Below, one piece after another: positions 42,489 through 51,435 of a stretch of DNA of 61,693 bases. Each line of letters begins with the position of its first letter. Within the stretch, counting starts at the first letter, position 1. The stretch is taken from contig NZ_JAIMIA010000022.1 in assembly GCF_019966495.1 (NCBI RefSeq), positions 1 through 61,693 on the forward strand. Reading direction: 5' to 3'. A program made the position numbers and the translations under genes. This DNA is from Tateyamaria pelophila. Its GTDB lineage: Bacteria; Pseudomonadota; Alphaproteobacteria; Rhodobacterales; Rhodobacteraceae. Under the pieces are notes generated by a model that did no database searches, was not told the origin of the DNA, and saw only the letters and a program-made list of their open reading frames with translations.

Positions 42489-43451
42489 ATGACCAACATA
42501 CAGCCCACACCAGATGTGCAGGTCGCTGATGCGGTAAAAGGCAACTGGGTCGATACAATCGCCCCCGCTGCCACGCGGCCCTATCTGCGGCTGAGCCGCG
42601 CCGACAGGCCTATCGGCACGTGGCTGTTGTTGTTGCCCTGCTGGTGGGGACTGACGTTGGCGATGGTCCACGACCAAACTGTGACGTGGCACGATGCGTG
42701 GATCGCCATAGGTTGCGCCGCCGGGGCGTGGTTGATGCGCGGAGCCGGTTGTACCTGGAACGACATTTCAGATCGCAACATCGATGGCCAGGTCGAGCGC
42801 ACAAGGTCACGCCCCATCCCATCGGGTCAGGTCAGCGTGCGTGGCGCGGTGATCTGGATGTGCGCGCAGGCCCTGATCGCCTTTGGGATTCTTCTGACAT
42901 TTCACATCAACGCGATTTTGCTGGGTATTCTCGCGCTGCTGCCCGTCGCGGTCTATCCCTTTGCCAAGCGGTTCACGTGGTGGCCGCAGGTCTTCTTGGG
43001 CCTCGCCTTCAACTGGGGGGCGTTGCTGGCTTGGACGGCGCATACCGGAACGCTGGGGGCACCGGCGGTTGCCCTCTATCTGGCGGGCATCGCGTGGACC
43101 CTGTTTTACGACACGATCTATGCCCATCAGGACACCGAAGACGACGCGCTGATCGGGGTGAAATCGACCGCCCGCCTGTTCGGAACAAACACCGCGCCCT
43201 GGCTGCGGCGTTTCCTGATGGCCACCGTCGGATTGATGGGCATCGCGGTGATATTCAGCGCCCTGCCAAACGCATCGGTTCTGGCGATGGTATTGGCACT
43301 GGCGGGGCCGTGGGCCATGGGCTGGCACATGGCCTGGCAATTGCGCGGGCTCGATATCGAGGATCCGGCCAAGTGCCTGCAACTGTTCCGGGCCAACCGA
43401 GACACCGGCATGATACCGCTTGTCTTTTTCTGTCTGGCCCTGCTCGTTTGA
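42489..43451 (+). CDS. ubiA: 4-hydroxybenzoate polyprenyltransferase
   Basis: A 320-residue integral membrane prenyltransferase of ubiquinone synthesis, which attaches the polyprenyl chain to 4-hydroxybenzoate. The two Asp-rich metal-binding motifs are CTWNDISDRNIDGQVERTRS and FYDTIYAHQDTEDD. About eight hydrophobic spans surround them. The chosen ATG (MTNIQPTPD) lies 11 nt from the rsmE start on the opposite strand, so the two share a very short divergent promoter region. The polyprenyl diphosphate synthase at 7.9 kb could provide its substrate. Confidence 0.94.
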   Translation: MTNIQPTPDVQVADAVKGNWVDTIAPAATRPYLRLSRADRPIGTWLLLLPCWWGLTLAMVHDQTVTWHDAWIAIGCAAGAWLMRGAGCTWNDISDRNIDGQVERTRSRPIPSGQVSVRGAVIWMCAQALIAFGILLTFHINAILLGILALLPVAVYPFAKRFTWWPQVFLGLAFNWGALLAWTAHTGTLGAPAVALYLAGIAWTLFYDTIYAHQDTEDDALIGVKSTARLFGTNTAPWLRRFLMATVGLMGIAVIFSALPNASVLAMVLALAGPWAMGWHMAWQLRGLDIEDPAKCLQLFRANRDTGMIPLVFFCLALLV

Positions 43452-43512
43452 TTGAAACACACCGCTGCAAGGATTACAGAACTGACGATTGCCACGAAAC
43501 AAAGGCCCACAG

Positions 43513-45426
43513 ATGCGTTTGTCATCCGTTTTCACCATTTCCGCCACCTTCGTTGCTGCTGCCGTGCTTTCGCTGGTGGCGGCCAGCTTTTCCGTTGAAT
43601 TGATCGAAGACAACTCGGAAATCGGGGTGCGCAATGCGCTGGACGACAATGGCATGACCTGGGCGGAAGTCGAAGCCAACGGGCTGCAGGTCGTCCTGGC
43701 CGGAGTTGCGCCGACGGAAGCGGTCCGCTTTGCGGCTCTGTCAACTGCCGGCGGCATCGTCGATGCGGCCCGGATCATCGACGAGATGGAAATCAAGGCG
43801 ACCGCCGCGATCGCCGCGCCACGTTTTTCCGCGGAAATCCTGCGCAACGACGCCGGAGTATCGATCATTGGCCTGATACCGGCATCGACCGACCGGACCG
43901 CAGTCCTGAACCGGGTGACGGCGATCAGCGGCGACGCGCCCGTCACCGAACTCATCGAAACAGCCGATTATCCGGCCCCGACGGGATGGGAAGACGCGTT
44001 GGGATTCGCCTTGACTGCCATGAACCGGCTTCCGCGCGCGAAAGTCTCCGTTCAGGCGGGTCGCGTCGCGATCACCGCCATCACCGACAGTGCCGAAGAA
44101 CAATCCGAACTGGAGCAAGAGCTGAGCAACGCAGCACCGCCTGGGTTGCGCGTTACGCTCGACATTGCCGCCCCGCGGCCTGTGATCACGCCGTTTACCC
44201 TGCGTCTGGTGCGAAACGAAGACGAAACACATTTTGATTCCTGTTCCGCCGATACGATCGAAGCGCGCACGCGCATCCTGAATGCCGCCCGGCGCGCCGG
44301 TTTGGAGGGCCAAGTCAACTGCACCCTCGGAATGGGCGTGCCCAGCCCAAACTGGAGCGAGGCCGTGGAACAGGCCATCGACGCGCTGACCCAATTGGGT
44401 GAGGGCTCGGTCACATTCTCGGATGCCGACGTAACGCTGGTGGCTGCGGAAGGCACGGCGCAGTCCGACTTTGACCGGATCGTCGGAGAGTTGGAAAACG
44501 GCTTGCCCGAGGTGTTCGCGCTCTTTGCCAAGCTGCCGAAAGCCGCAGACCCGGATAAGGGCCCTCCGGAATTCGTGGCAACGCTCAGCCCGGAAGGTCT
44601 GGTGCAATTGCGCGGCCGCTTGTCGGATGAAAACCTGCGCAACCTGGCAGACAGCTATGCACGCGCCGCGTTTGGGTCGGACAATGTCTACACGGCGGCG
44701 CGGGTGGTTGATGACCTCCCTGCCTCCTGGCCGCTTCGGGTTCTGACCGGGCTGGAGGCCCTGTCGGAATTGTCGAACGGGCTTGTAACGGTCACACCCG
44801 ACATGGTCGTCGTCTCCGGCAATACAGGCGCGCCAACGGCGAGCACAAATATCGCGTCGCTCCTCGCCTCCAAACTCGGCGAAGCGGAAGAGTTTGATAT
44901 CCGGGTGACGTATCTGGAACAGCTCGACCCCGTCGCAGCACTGCCCACACCAGACGAATGCGAGGCCGAAATCGCAGCCATTGTCGCCATCGCCAAGATT
45001 ACGTTCGAGCCGGGCAGCGCCACAATCGACGCCACGGCGCTCGGCACGATGGACGATATTGCCGAGGTGCTGCGCATATGCGGCGATCTCAAGCTCGAGA
45101 TCCAGGGGCACACCGACAGTCAGGGCCGCGAAGAGATGAACCTGAACCTCAGCCAGGCGCGCGCGCAGTCCGTTCTGAACGAACTACGGGCGCGCCGCGT
45201 GCTGACGTCTACTTTCACCGCCAAAGGCTACGGCGAGGAGTTTCCGATTGCCGACAATAGTGACGAAGACGGGCGCGAAGCCAACCGGCGCATCGAATTC
45301 AAGCTGATTCGTCCCGAACCGTCCCCACCCCAGTCGGAAACAACGCTGGAATCCATCTCCGGATCAGGCGATACAGGCGCCCAGGAAGACAGCCCAGCCG
45401 AAGGAACAGGTGATGACCAGAACTGA
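43513..45426 (+). CDS. Large OmpA-family protein with BON-like repeats
   Basis: A 637-residue protein. The N-terminal hydrophobic segment (VFTISATFVAAAVLSLVAAS) is a signal peptide or membrane anchor. A long middle part (about 40-480) contains repeated alpha/beta units resembling BON or lipid-binding modules (for example LQVVLAGVAPTEAVRFAALS). The C-terminal OmpA domain (about 500-610) has IEIQGHTDSQGREEMNLNLS-like residues and NRRIEF, the peptidoglycan-binding signature. It ends in an acidic Ser/Gly tail. It probably tethers the envelope to the wall. The next gene overlaps its end by 14 nt. Confidence 0.85.
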   Translation: MRLSSVFTISATFVAAAVLSLVAASFSVELIEDNSEIGVRNALDDNGMTWAEVEANGLQVVLAGVAPTEAVRFAALSTAGGIVDAARIIDEMEIKATAAIAAPRFSAEILRNDAGVSIIGLIPASTDRTAVLNRVTAISGDAPVTELIETADYPAPTGWEDALGFALTAMNRLPRAKVSVQAGRVAITAITDSAEEQSELEQELSNAAPPGLRVTLDIAAPRPVITPFTLRLVRNEDETHFDSCSADTIEARTRILNAARRAGLEGQVNCTLGMGVPSPNWSEAVEQAIDALTQLGEGSVTFSDADVTLVAAEGTAQSDFDRIVGELENGLPEVFALFAKLPKAADPDKGPPEFVATLSPEGLVQLRGRLSDENLRNLADSYARAAFGSDNVYTAARVVDDLPASWPLRVLTGLEALSELSNGLVTVTPDMVVVSGNTGAPTASTNIASLLASKLGEAEEFDIRVTYLEQLDPVAALPTPDECEAEIAAIVAIAKITFEPGSATIDATALGTMDDIAEVLRICGDLKLEIQGHTDSQGREEMNLNLSQARAQSVLNELRARRVLTSTFTAKGYGEEFPIADNSDEDGREANRRIEFKLIRPEPSPPQSETTLESISGSGDTGAQEDSPAEGTGDDQN

Positions 45427-45739
45427 ATTTATTATCGCAACGGCGATTGTTCTGTTCATCGCGTTTTGTCTGGGCTGGTTTGCGAACTGGCTGGTTCACA
45501 GATTTACGCGTGTGGCGGCCGGCGATGTCGCGGAATTGGATCGGATGAGCCAAGAACTGCACGAGGCCGAAGAAACCCGCGATCAGGCCATTACATACCT
45601 GCAGCAGCGCGAGGCGGAACTGACCAACCAGTTGAGCCAGACAGAAGCGGAATTGCGCGCTGCCATGGATGGGCTGCGCGACGCCCGGCACGAAACCGAA
45701 GAGTTGCGCGCCAGAATGGATCGGCCTCAAGCCAGTTGA
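45413..45739 (+). CDS. Small membrane-anchored coiled-coil protein
   Basis: A 108-residue protein. A membrane helix (FIIATAIVLFIAFCLGWFAN, about 6-26) is followed by a long Glu/Ala/Gln-rich heptad region (about 40-105; LDRMSQELHEAEETRDQAIT, EAELTNQLSQTEAELRAAMD) predicted as a coiled coil. The ATG at 45413 has AAGGA upstream; a GTG at 45410 is possible. It overlaps the OmpA-family gene by 14 nt, implying a shared envelope role. The function is unknown. Confidence 0.85.
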   Translation: MTRTEFIIATAIVLFIAFCLGWFANWLVHRFTRVAAGDVAELDRMSQELHEAEETRDQAITYLQQREAELTNQLSQTEAELRAAMDGLRDARHETEELRARMDRPQAS

Positions 45740-45749
45740 TGCAGGGCCC

Positions 45750-45796
45750 GTAAGGCGGAGGCATCCTCCGCCATGGCGCACCGGGGTGCGCCTTAC
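45750..45796. repeat. Nested three-arm palindrome downstream of the coiled-coil gene
   Basis: Outer arms GTAAGGCG (45750-45757) and CGCCTTAC (45789-45796) enclose two perfect hairpins, GGCGGAGG-cat-CCTCCGCC and GGCGCACC-gg-GGTGCGCC. No T-run follows. It may end the transcript or be a mobile palindromic unit. Confidence 0.65.
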
Positions 45797-45919
45797 GCCT
45801 ATGATCCGGTGTGACCGGATCTCGAAAGCCTTTTTGGCCGGACTCGGGCCAAGGTGCGTCATGCCAGTTGAATGAAATATCCATCGGCCTGCACAGAAAA
45901 CCGATATCAGAGTTCGGGT

Positions 45920-46360
45920 TTACCAGCGCGTCAGCGCGGCTTCATCCTCATCTCGTGACGCCACCCACTCTGCCCCATCACCCGTGATCTCGCGCTTCCA
46001 GAAGGGCGCGCGCGACTTCAGGTAATCCATCAGATACTCCGCCGCCTCGAACGCATCCTTGCGATGCAGGGCAGCGGTTGCCACCATCATGATCATCTCG
46101 CCAGGCGCCAGAGTGCCATGCCGATGGATGATTAGACAATCCTCTAGCGCCCAGCGCCGTTCAGCCTCTGTGGCAATCTCGGTCAGGGCCGTTTCGGTCA
46201 TTCCGGGATAATGCTCGATCTCCATGGCCTTCAGCCCGCCGGCGACATCGCGCACCACACCGGTAAAGGTCACGATGGCACCAGACACGCACCGCCCCCT
46301 GGCAAAAGCATCGGCTTCCGCCCCGAGATCAAAGGGGCCCTCCTGCACGGCAATGCGCAT
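45920..46360 (-). CDS. moaE: Molybdopterin synthase catalytic subunit
   Basis: A 146-residue protein that, with MoaD thiocarboxylate, converts precursor Z (cPMP) to molybdopterin. Seen: GAIVTFTGVVRDVAGGLKAM, IIHRHGTLAPGEMIMMVA and the catalytic block YLKSRAPFWKREI with the active-site Lys residues. It follows moaD after 3 nt. cPMP-forming genes (moaA, moaC) are not in the window. Confidence 0.95.
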   Translation of the reverse strand: MRIAVQEGPFDLGAEADAFARGRCVSGAIVTFTGVVRDVAGGLKAMEIEHYPGMTETALTEIATEAERRWALEDCLIIHRHGTLAPGEMIMMVATAALHRKDAFEAAEYLMDYLKSRAPFWKREITGDGAEWVASRDEDEAALTRW

Positions 46361-46363
46361 CTG

Positions 46364-46615
46364 TCAGCCACCTGTCATCGGAGGAAAGAAGGCAACCTCG
46401 CGCACGCCTGCCAAAGGTGCATCAAAGTCGGCCAACTGTTGATCCACCGCGACGCGCAATGCCGACAGGTCAGAAAATGCCGCGTCATAGCGGTCTTCCC
46501 GCGCACGCAGGACTTCGACCAGATCCATGACCGTCGCCACGTCCGCGTCCACTTTTTCCCGCGGCAGACCGATCCGTTCACGCACCCATGCAAAATAAAG
46601 GACATCCATCGCCAT
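46364..46615 (-). CDS. moaD: Molybdopterin synthase sulfur carrier subunit
   Basis: An 83-residue ubiquitin-like protein ending in the essential Gly-Gly (FFPPMTGG). The terminal Gly is thiocarboxylated and donates sulfur in MoaE. The start at 46615 shares 1 nt with the stop of pgsA (TGATG); an internal ATG at 46609 is also possible. It is co-transcribed between pgsA and moaE. Confidence 0.94.
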   Translation of the reverse strand: MAMDVLYFAWVRERIGLPREKVDADVATVMDLVEVLRAREDRYDAAFSDLSALRVAVDQQLADFDAPLAGVREVAFFPPMTGG

Positions 46616-47274
46616 CAGCCTTTCAGATAGGGCATCGCCTTGCGGAAATAATCAAAACCCGTGATCAAGGTAAGCGCGGCTGCGATCCATAACAACCACA
46701 GGCCAATACGCCCCGCCCATTCGGCCCCCGCCAGTTTCCAGGACAATCCATGCAGATCGGGTTCATCCCCATTCAGGATTGCACTGACCATGTCACTGTC
46801 CATGCCCCAGATCGACATGCCAAAATAATGCTCGAATACGCCTTGTGAAAACAGAACCGCGATGGCGACCATCTGAAATGTCGTTTTCCATTTTGCCAGT
46901 GACGTCACCTTCAAGGTCCCTGCCGTGTCGCCCAGGAATTCTCGTAATCCAGACACAAAAACCTCGCGAAACAGGATCACAGTTGCGGGCAAAACCAGCC
47001 AGGGTGACCAGGACGAAAAGCCGATGATGACCATCAGCGCGATCACAACCATGGCCTTGTCTGCAATCGGATCCAGCATGGTCCCAAGCCGCGTCTGTTG
47101 TCCCCACGCGCGGGCCAGATACCCGTCAAACCAATCGGTGATCGCAGCCCCGACAAACAGGGTCACCGCAAAGATGTCCGCAAAAGGTCGGGTGAAAAAC
47201 AAAAAGATCACGGCAACCATGGGCGCCGCGAGCAAACGCAGGGTCGTCAGGATATTGGGTATGTTCCACGTCAT
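46615..47274 (-). CDS. pgsA: CDP-diacylglycerol-glycerol-3-phosphate 3-phosphatidyltransferase
   Basis: A 219-residue inner-membrane enzyme that makes phosphatidylglycerol phosphate, a committed step toward phosphatidylglycerol and cardiolipin. The CDP-alcohol phosphotransferase signature is clear: DWFDGYLARAWGQQTRLGTM followed by LDPIADK. Several hydrophobic spans are present. The ATG at 47274 (MTWNIPNILTTLRLLAAP) begins the conserved N terminus; the open frame continues upstream without homology. It follows uvrC by 57 nt and is coupled to moaD. Confidence 0.95.
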   Translation of the reverse strand: MTWNIPNILTTLRLLAAPMVAVIFLFFTRPFADIFAVTLFVGAAITDWFDGYLARAWGQQTRLGTMLDPIADKAMVVIALMVIIGFSSWSPWLVLPATVILFREVFVSGLREFLGDTAGTLKVTSLAKWKTTFQMVAIAVLFSQGVFEHYFGMSIWGMDSDMVSAILNGDEPDLHGLSWKLAGAEWAGRIGLWLLWIAAALTLITGFDYFRKAMPYLKG

Positions 47275-47331
47275 GAGGATACATCTACTTGGTTCTTCAG
47301 GCACCTGAAAGGGGGTGCCCGCCGTTCGGGC

Positions 47332-49221
47332 CTATCCCTGTTCATGAAAAAAGTCATAGACTTTTTGCGCGAGCCCTTCTGACACACCGTCAACCGCCTT
47401 CAAGTCGGCAAGATTGGCACGCGCCACCGCTTTGGCGGAGCCGAAATGGGCCAGCAAGGACCGCTTGCGCGCAGCCCCCACGCCCGGAATGTCATCCAGC
47501 GGATTGGCCATGTTCGATTTGGCCCGTTTGGCCCGGTGGGTGCCGATTGCAAAGCGGTGCGCCTCGTCCCGCATGCGCTGCACGAAATAAAGCACCGGAT
47601 CATTGTGACGCAACGCAAAGGGGCGTTTGCCGACGCGGTGGAATTCTTCCTTACCTGCATCCCGGTCGATGCCTTTGGCCACGCCAACCATCGGGATGTC
47701 TTCGACGCCGTGTTCGCGCATGATCCCTGCCACCGCAGAAACCTGCCCTGCCCCACCATCGATCAGCAGCAGATCGGGCCACATGCCTCTGGTGCGGTCC
47801 GGATCTTCGCGCAGCAGGCGTTTGAAGCGGCGGTGCAGGACCTCCTTCATCATCCCGAAGTCGTCCCCCGGGGTCAGGTCATCGCCCTTGATGTTGAACT
47901 TGCGATAGCTGTTCTTGATAAATCCATCCGGTCCCGCGACGATCATACCGCCAACCGCGTTCGTGCCTTGGATATGTGAATTGTCGTAGACCTCGATACG
48001 GGTGGGCGTATCGGGCAGATCAAAAGCTTCGGCCAACCCTTTCAGCAACTTGGTCTGTGTCGCGGTTTCCGACATCTTGCGCGCCAGACTTTCGCGGGCA
48101 TTGCGCATCGCGCTGTCGACCAGTTCGGCCTTTTCGCCCCGTTGCGGCACCAGCAATTCGACCTTGCGGCCCAGCTTTTGTGACAGCGCATCGGCCATCA
48201 GATCCGGGTTCTCGATCTCGTTCGACAGGATCAGCTGGCGCGGTGGTTCCTTGGTGTCATAGAACTGGCCAAGAAACGCCTCAAGCGCCTCGGCGGCGTC
48301 CACATCAGGCCCTACACGCGGATAGAAATCGCGGTTGCCCCAGTTTTGGCCCGCACGGATGAAGAATACCTGCACGCAGGCCTGCCCCTGCTCAAGATGC
48401 AGGGCGACAATGTCGGCTTCAGTGACGTTTCGCGGGTTGATGCCCTGTGCCGTCTGAACCTGAGTCATGGCCCGAATGCGGTCGCGCAAGGCGGCGGCAC
48501 GCTCAAACTCCATGTCTTCAGACGCCTTCTGCATCTGCTCGGCCAACCGGGCCTGAATTTCGGTGCTCTTGCCCGTCAGAAAGCGTTCCGCGTCCTTGAC
48601 GGTTTGGGCATAGTCATCCTTTGAGATCAGGCCGACGCAGGGGCCGGAGCAGCGTTTGATCTGATAGAGCAGGCAGGGGCGCGTACGGCTTTCGAACATC
48701 GCATCGGTACAATTACGCAGCAAAAAGACTCGTTGCAGTTGGTTCAGAGAGCGGTTCACGGCCCCCGCGCTGGCAAACGGGCCGTAATATGCGCCCTTTT
48801 CCTTTTTCGCACCGCGGTGCTTTTTGATCTGGGGAAAGGCGTGGTCGCCCGTGACCAGAATATTGGGAAAGGATTTGTCGTCGCGCAGCAAAACGTTGAA
48901 CTTGGGTTTGAGCTGTTTGATCAGGTTCTGTTCCAGCAACAGCGCTTCTGTTTCCGTCCGGGTGGTCAGAAACATCATCGACGCCGTCATCGAAATCATG
49001 CGCGCGATCCGACCACTGTGACCGGATGGGCGCGCATAGTTCGAGACCCGCGCGCGCAGGTTGCGCGCCTTGCCCACATACAAGACACGGCTTTCGCGAT
49101 CCAGCATCCGGTAAACGCCCGGCGAATTGTCGATGGTCTTCAGATAGCTCTGAATGACCTCGTGCCCGACAGGCACGGGGGCCTCAACCGCAGGGGGTTT
49201 TGAATCAGAAGTGTTCGCCAT
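47332..49221 (-). CDS. uvrC: Excinuclease ABC subunit C
   Basis: The nicking subunit of nucleotide excision repair. It has 629 residues from the ATG at 49221; a GTG at 49254 would add eleven. An N-terminal GIY-YIG nuclease domain ([26 protein letters not shown]) cuts 3'; a UvrB-binding motif follows (about 215-250); the C-terminal RNase H-like domain ([33 protein letters not shown]) cuts 5'; and helix-hairpin-helix motifs end the protein ([20 protein letters not shown]). It is the likely first gene of a uvrC-pgsA-moaD-moaE run. Confidence 0.95.
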   Translation of the reverse strand: MANTSDSKPPAVEAPVPVGHEVIQSYLKTIDNSPGVYRMLDRESRVLYVGKARNLRARVSNYARPSGHSGRIARMISMTASMMFLTTRTETEALLLEQNLIKQLKPKFNVLLRDDKSFPNILVTGDHAFPQIKKHRGAKKEKGAYYGPFASAGAVNRSLNQLQRVFLLRNCTDAMFESRTRPCLLYQIKRCSGPCVGLISKDDYAQTVKDAERFLTGKSTEIQARLAEQMQKASEDMEFERAAALRDRIRAMTQVQTAQGINPRNVTEADIVALHLEQGQACVQVFFIRAGQNWGNRDFYPRVGPDVDAAEALEAFLGQFYDTKEPPRQLILSNEIENPDLMADALSQKLGRKVELLVPQRGEKAELVDSAMRNARESLARKMSETATQTKLLKGLAEAFDLPDTPTRIEVYDNSHIQGTNAVGGMIVAGPDGFIKNSYRKFNIKGDDLTPGDDFGMMKEVLHRRFKRLLREDPDRTRGMWPDLLLIDGGAGQVSAVAGIMREHGVEDIPMVGVAKGIDRDAGKEEFHRVGKRPFALRHNDPVLYFVQRMRDEAHRFAIGTHRAKRAKSNMANPLDDIPGVGAARKRSLLAHFGSAKAVARANLADLKAVDGVSEGLAQKVYDFFHEQG

Positions 49222-49371
49222 TCGATTCGACTCTACGCTGAGATGTGGCTGCACCGATTAGACCCGCAGTGCAAGGACGGAGACATCCACGATTCCTGTG
49301 GATAAACCTAAGGACAAGTTCTCGCCTCATGGAATTTTCCCTTGTTTTCCCAGCGCTTCATCAACTTGCCT

Positions 49372-49406
49372 AAAAAACAGGCTAATCTGTAGGCCTTTGT
49401 TTTTTA
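49372..49406. terminator. Possible bidirectional terminator between the SDR gene and uvrC
   Basis: An A-run, an AGGC/GCCT stem and a T-run give a terminator-like shape on either strand. It lies in the 287-nt A/T-rich gap 49222-49508 between the SDR gene and uvrC, where no gene is seen; uvrC promoter elements should lie nearby. Confidence 0.5.
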
Positions 49407-49508
49407 TGGGTATTATAATGAACTTCGCGCAAGACACTGAAAACAAACACCTTTTGGTAACAGATTTGTAACGAAGATTAACCCGGTGCAAAACTCACCC
49501 GACGTCAC

Positions 49509-50288
49509 CTATTCGACGCCTACCACATCCGGTGTTTCCCAAGCCAGATGCTGACCGCCATCCACACACAAAAGCTGGCCTGTAACGGCAGGCGCGTCGA
49601 GGAAATAGCCTAGCGCAGCGACGATATCGGACGGGTTCGCGCCCCGCTCCAACACCGTTGCTGCGCGTTGCTTGGCAAAATGTTCGGCGCTTTGGCGCGC
49701 ACCTTGCAGCGTCGGCCCCGGACCGATGGCGTTGACACGGATCGACGGTGCCAGAGCCCGCGCGCTGGTCTGTGTCAGCGCCCACAGCCCCATCTTCGCC
49801 AGCGTATAGGTCATGAACTCCGGCGTCAGCTTGCGCACCCGCTGGTCTACCATGTTCACGATCAGACCGGTTGCGACAGGCTCGCCCATATCGTCATAGG
49901 TCGGCGCGAGCCCTTGGGCTGCCATCGCCTGCGTCAGGATAAACGGGGCGCGCAGATTGCTGTCGATATGCCTGTCCCAGGATGCTCTCGTGGCCGTCTC
50001 AAGGCTGTCATGCTCGAAAATGGAGGCGTTGTTGACGAGACACGTCACCGGACACTTCAATGCGTCCACCGCACGCGTAAACAGGCTCTGTGTGGCGTCT
50101 TCGTCCAGCATATCGGCCTGCAGCGGCACGGCGCGTCCCCCCAACGCTTCGATTTCGGCCACCGTCTCCTGCGCGCCTTGATCGGAACTGGCATAGTGAA
50201 CCGCCACATCATGACCGCGCTTGGCCAGATAGACTGCCATGGCCCGGCCCAGTCGATGCCCTGCCCCTGTCACAAGCGCGCCTGTCAT
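49509..50288 (-). CDS. Short-chain dehydrogenase, FolM/pteridine-reductase-like
   Basis: A 259-residue NAD(P)-dependent reductase. The nucleotide motif TGAGHRLGRAMAVYL (TGxxxRxG, Arg rather than the usual GIG) and the Arg/Asn-rich pteridine-reductase style point to the FolM/PTR1 branch, which reduces dihydromonapterin or dihydrofolate. The catalytic Tyr-Lys pair is in FMTYTLAKMG, and NNASIF is also seen. The ATG at 50288 follows a G-rich ribosome site; the frame extends upstream without homology. It begins 14 nt after the antiporter gene. Confidence 0.83.
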   Translation of the reverse strand: MTGALVTGAGHRLGRAMAVYLAKRGHDVAVHYASSDQGAQETVAEIEALGGRAVPLQADMLDEDATQSLFTRAVDALKCPVTCLVNNASIFEHDSLETATRASWDRHIDSNLRAPFILTQAMAAQGLAPTYDDMGEPVATGLIVNMVDQRVRKLTPEFMTYTLAKMGLWALTQTSARALAPSIRVNAIGPGPTLQGARQSAEHFAKQRAATVLERGANPSDIVAALGYFLDAPAVTGQLLCVDGGQHLAWETPDVVGVE

Positions 50289-50302
50289 CTCGATGTCCCC
50301 CT

Positions 50303-51268
50303 TCAAAAGCTCAGTAGAACAGCCAGATAGACCAGATAGAGACCCGTCAAGATCACACCCCACATTCGGGTGATGTCGCGGCCCATGTAAACAAATGGGG
50401 CGAGCAGAACAGACGCTCCCAACATCACCCAAAGATCGAAACGAAGGAATTCGGGATCAACGGGGATTGGCCCCACCAGGCTTGCGATCCCGACAATGGC
50501 GAGCAGGTTGAACATGTTCGACCCGATGACATTCCCCAGGGCCACATCCGCCTGGCGGCGCAGTGCTGCCATGACTGTCGTGGCAAGCTCTGGCAGGGAT
50601 GTGCCGATTGCCACCAGTGTCAAACCAATGACCGTATCGCTCACGCCATAGGTCTTGGCGATGATCGTGGCGTTGTCGACCAGCAGCGCGGCACCCAAGG
50701 GCAGACCGACCAGGCCCAGGATCAGAAACAGCGCGATCTTCCAGACCGGCAATTCGGGGTCGACGCCTTCGATTTCGTCTTCTTCGGCAGTGTTGGCTGC
50801 ACATGCAGCGCGGTGACCGCGCGCGTCCCGCGCGGAATCGTATAGAACGAACGCCAAAGCGCCCAACAGCACAATCGCCGCAATCCAGTCGAACACGCCG
50901 CGATAGGCCAGTGCAATAAACAGCACCGACGCGGCGATCATGTAGTTAAAGCTTTTGCGCGTGTCGCATTCGGATGTATGCATTGTCGCCAGCAGCGCCG
51001 GGATCCCCAAAACCATCAGAATGTTGGCCGTGTTGGATCCAACCACATTGCCCATTGCGATCCCCGGTGCATTTTCTATCACCGCCTGAATGGCGATCAA
51101 CAACTCCGGAGCCGATGTGCCGAACGCGACAATCGTCAGGCTGACGATGAGCGCAGGCACCCCCAACCGCAAAGACAAGTTGACCGCCCCCCGCACAAGG
51201 CTGTCCCCTGCCAGCAGCAGGATCACCAGACCCAGCGTGCTTAATGCCCACGGCACAAGGGAGACCAT
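50303..51268 (-). CDS. Sodium/calcium antiporter (CaCA, YrbG type)
   Basis: A 321-residue membrane protein with two inverted repeat halves, each with the alpha-repeat ion site. The first is VSLTIVAFGTSAPELLIAIQ and the second IGLTLVAIGTSLPELATTVM, followed by GNVVGSNTANI and GNVIGSNMFNL. It probably exports calcium in exchange for sodium or protons. A central acidic loop (about 148-172, AEEDEIEGVDPE) separates the halves. The ATG at 51268 shares 1 nt with the stop of the small zinc-ribbon gene. Confidence 0.93.
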   Translation of the reverse strand: MVSLVPWALSTLGLVILLLAGDSLVRGAVNLSLRLGVPALIVSLTIVAFGTSAPELLIAIQAVIENAPGIAMGNVVGSNTANILMVLGIPALLATMHTSECDTRKSFNYMIAASVLFIALAYRGVFDWIAAIVLLGALAFVLYDSARDARGHRAACAANTAEEDEIEGVDPELPVWKIALFLILGLVGLPLGAALLVDNATIIAKTYGVSDTVIGLTLVAIGTSLPELATTVMAALRRQADVALGNVIGSNMFNLLAIVGIASLVGPIPVDPEFLRFDLWVMLGASVLLAPFVYMGRDITRMWGVILTGLYLVYLAVLLSF

Positions 51269-51432
51269 CAAGATTTATCCTTGCCGCAGGAGCACGGGCC
51301 TTTGCCAATCCTGTACTTGCCACAACTGCATTTGGCCGAGGACAACCGCTTGCCCCCGATCCAATGCAGCTTTCCGAACATGGCCAGAACGCCCATGAAG
51401 ACCAGAAACAGCACTACGACCTTGGTCATCAT
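51268..51432 (-). CDS. Small membrane-anchored protein with four-cysteine zinc-ribbon-like tail
   Basis: A 54-residue protein. One N-terminal membrane helix (VVVLFLVFMGVLAMFGKLHW) is followed by a basic linker and the cysteine motif KCSCGKYRIGKGPCSCGK, with CxC and CxC pairs spaced like a compact zinc site. The stop shares 1 nt with the antiporter start (TGATG), and the start lies 3 nt after the S49 peptidase stop, so it is in one operon. I recall similar small proteins in Rhodobacteraceae, with no known function. ATG at 51432 or 51429. Confidence 0.78.
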   Translation of the reverse strand: MMTKVVVLFLVFMGVLAMFGKLHWIGGKRLSSAKCSCGKYRIGKGPCSCGKDKS

Positions 51433-51435
51433 CCG

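Noticed and set aside
49297-49305. A perfect DnaA-box nonamer (TTATCCACA on the minus strand) upstream of uvrC
   Set aside because: Only one box is visible, with no cluster, no iteron repeats and no replication genes nearby; a single match is expected by chance in 60 kb.
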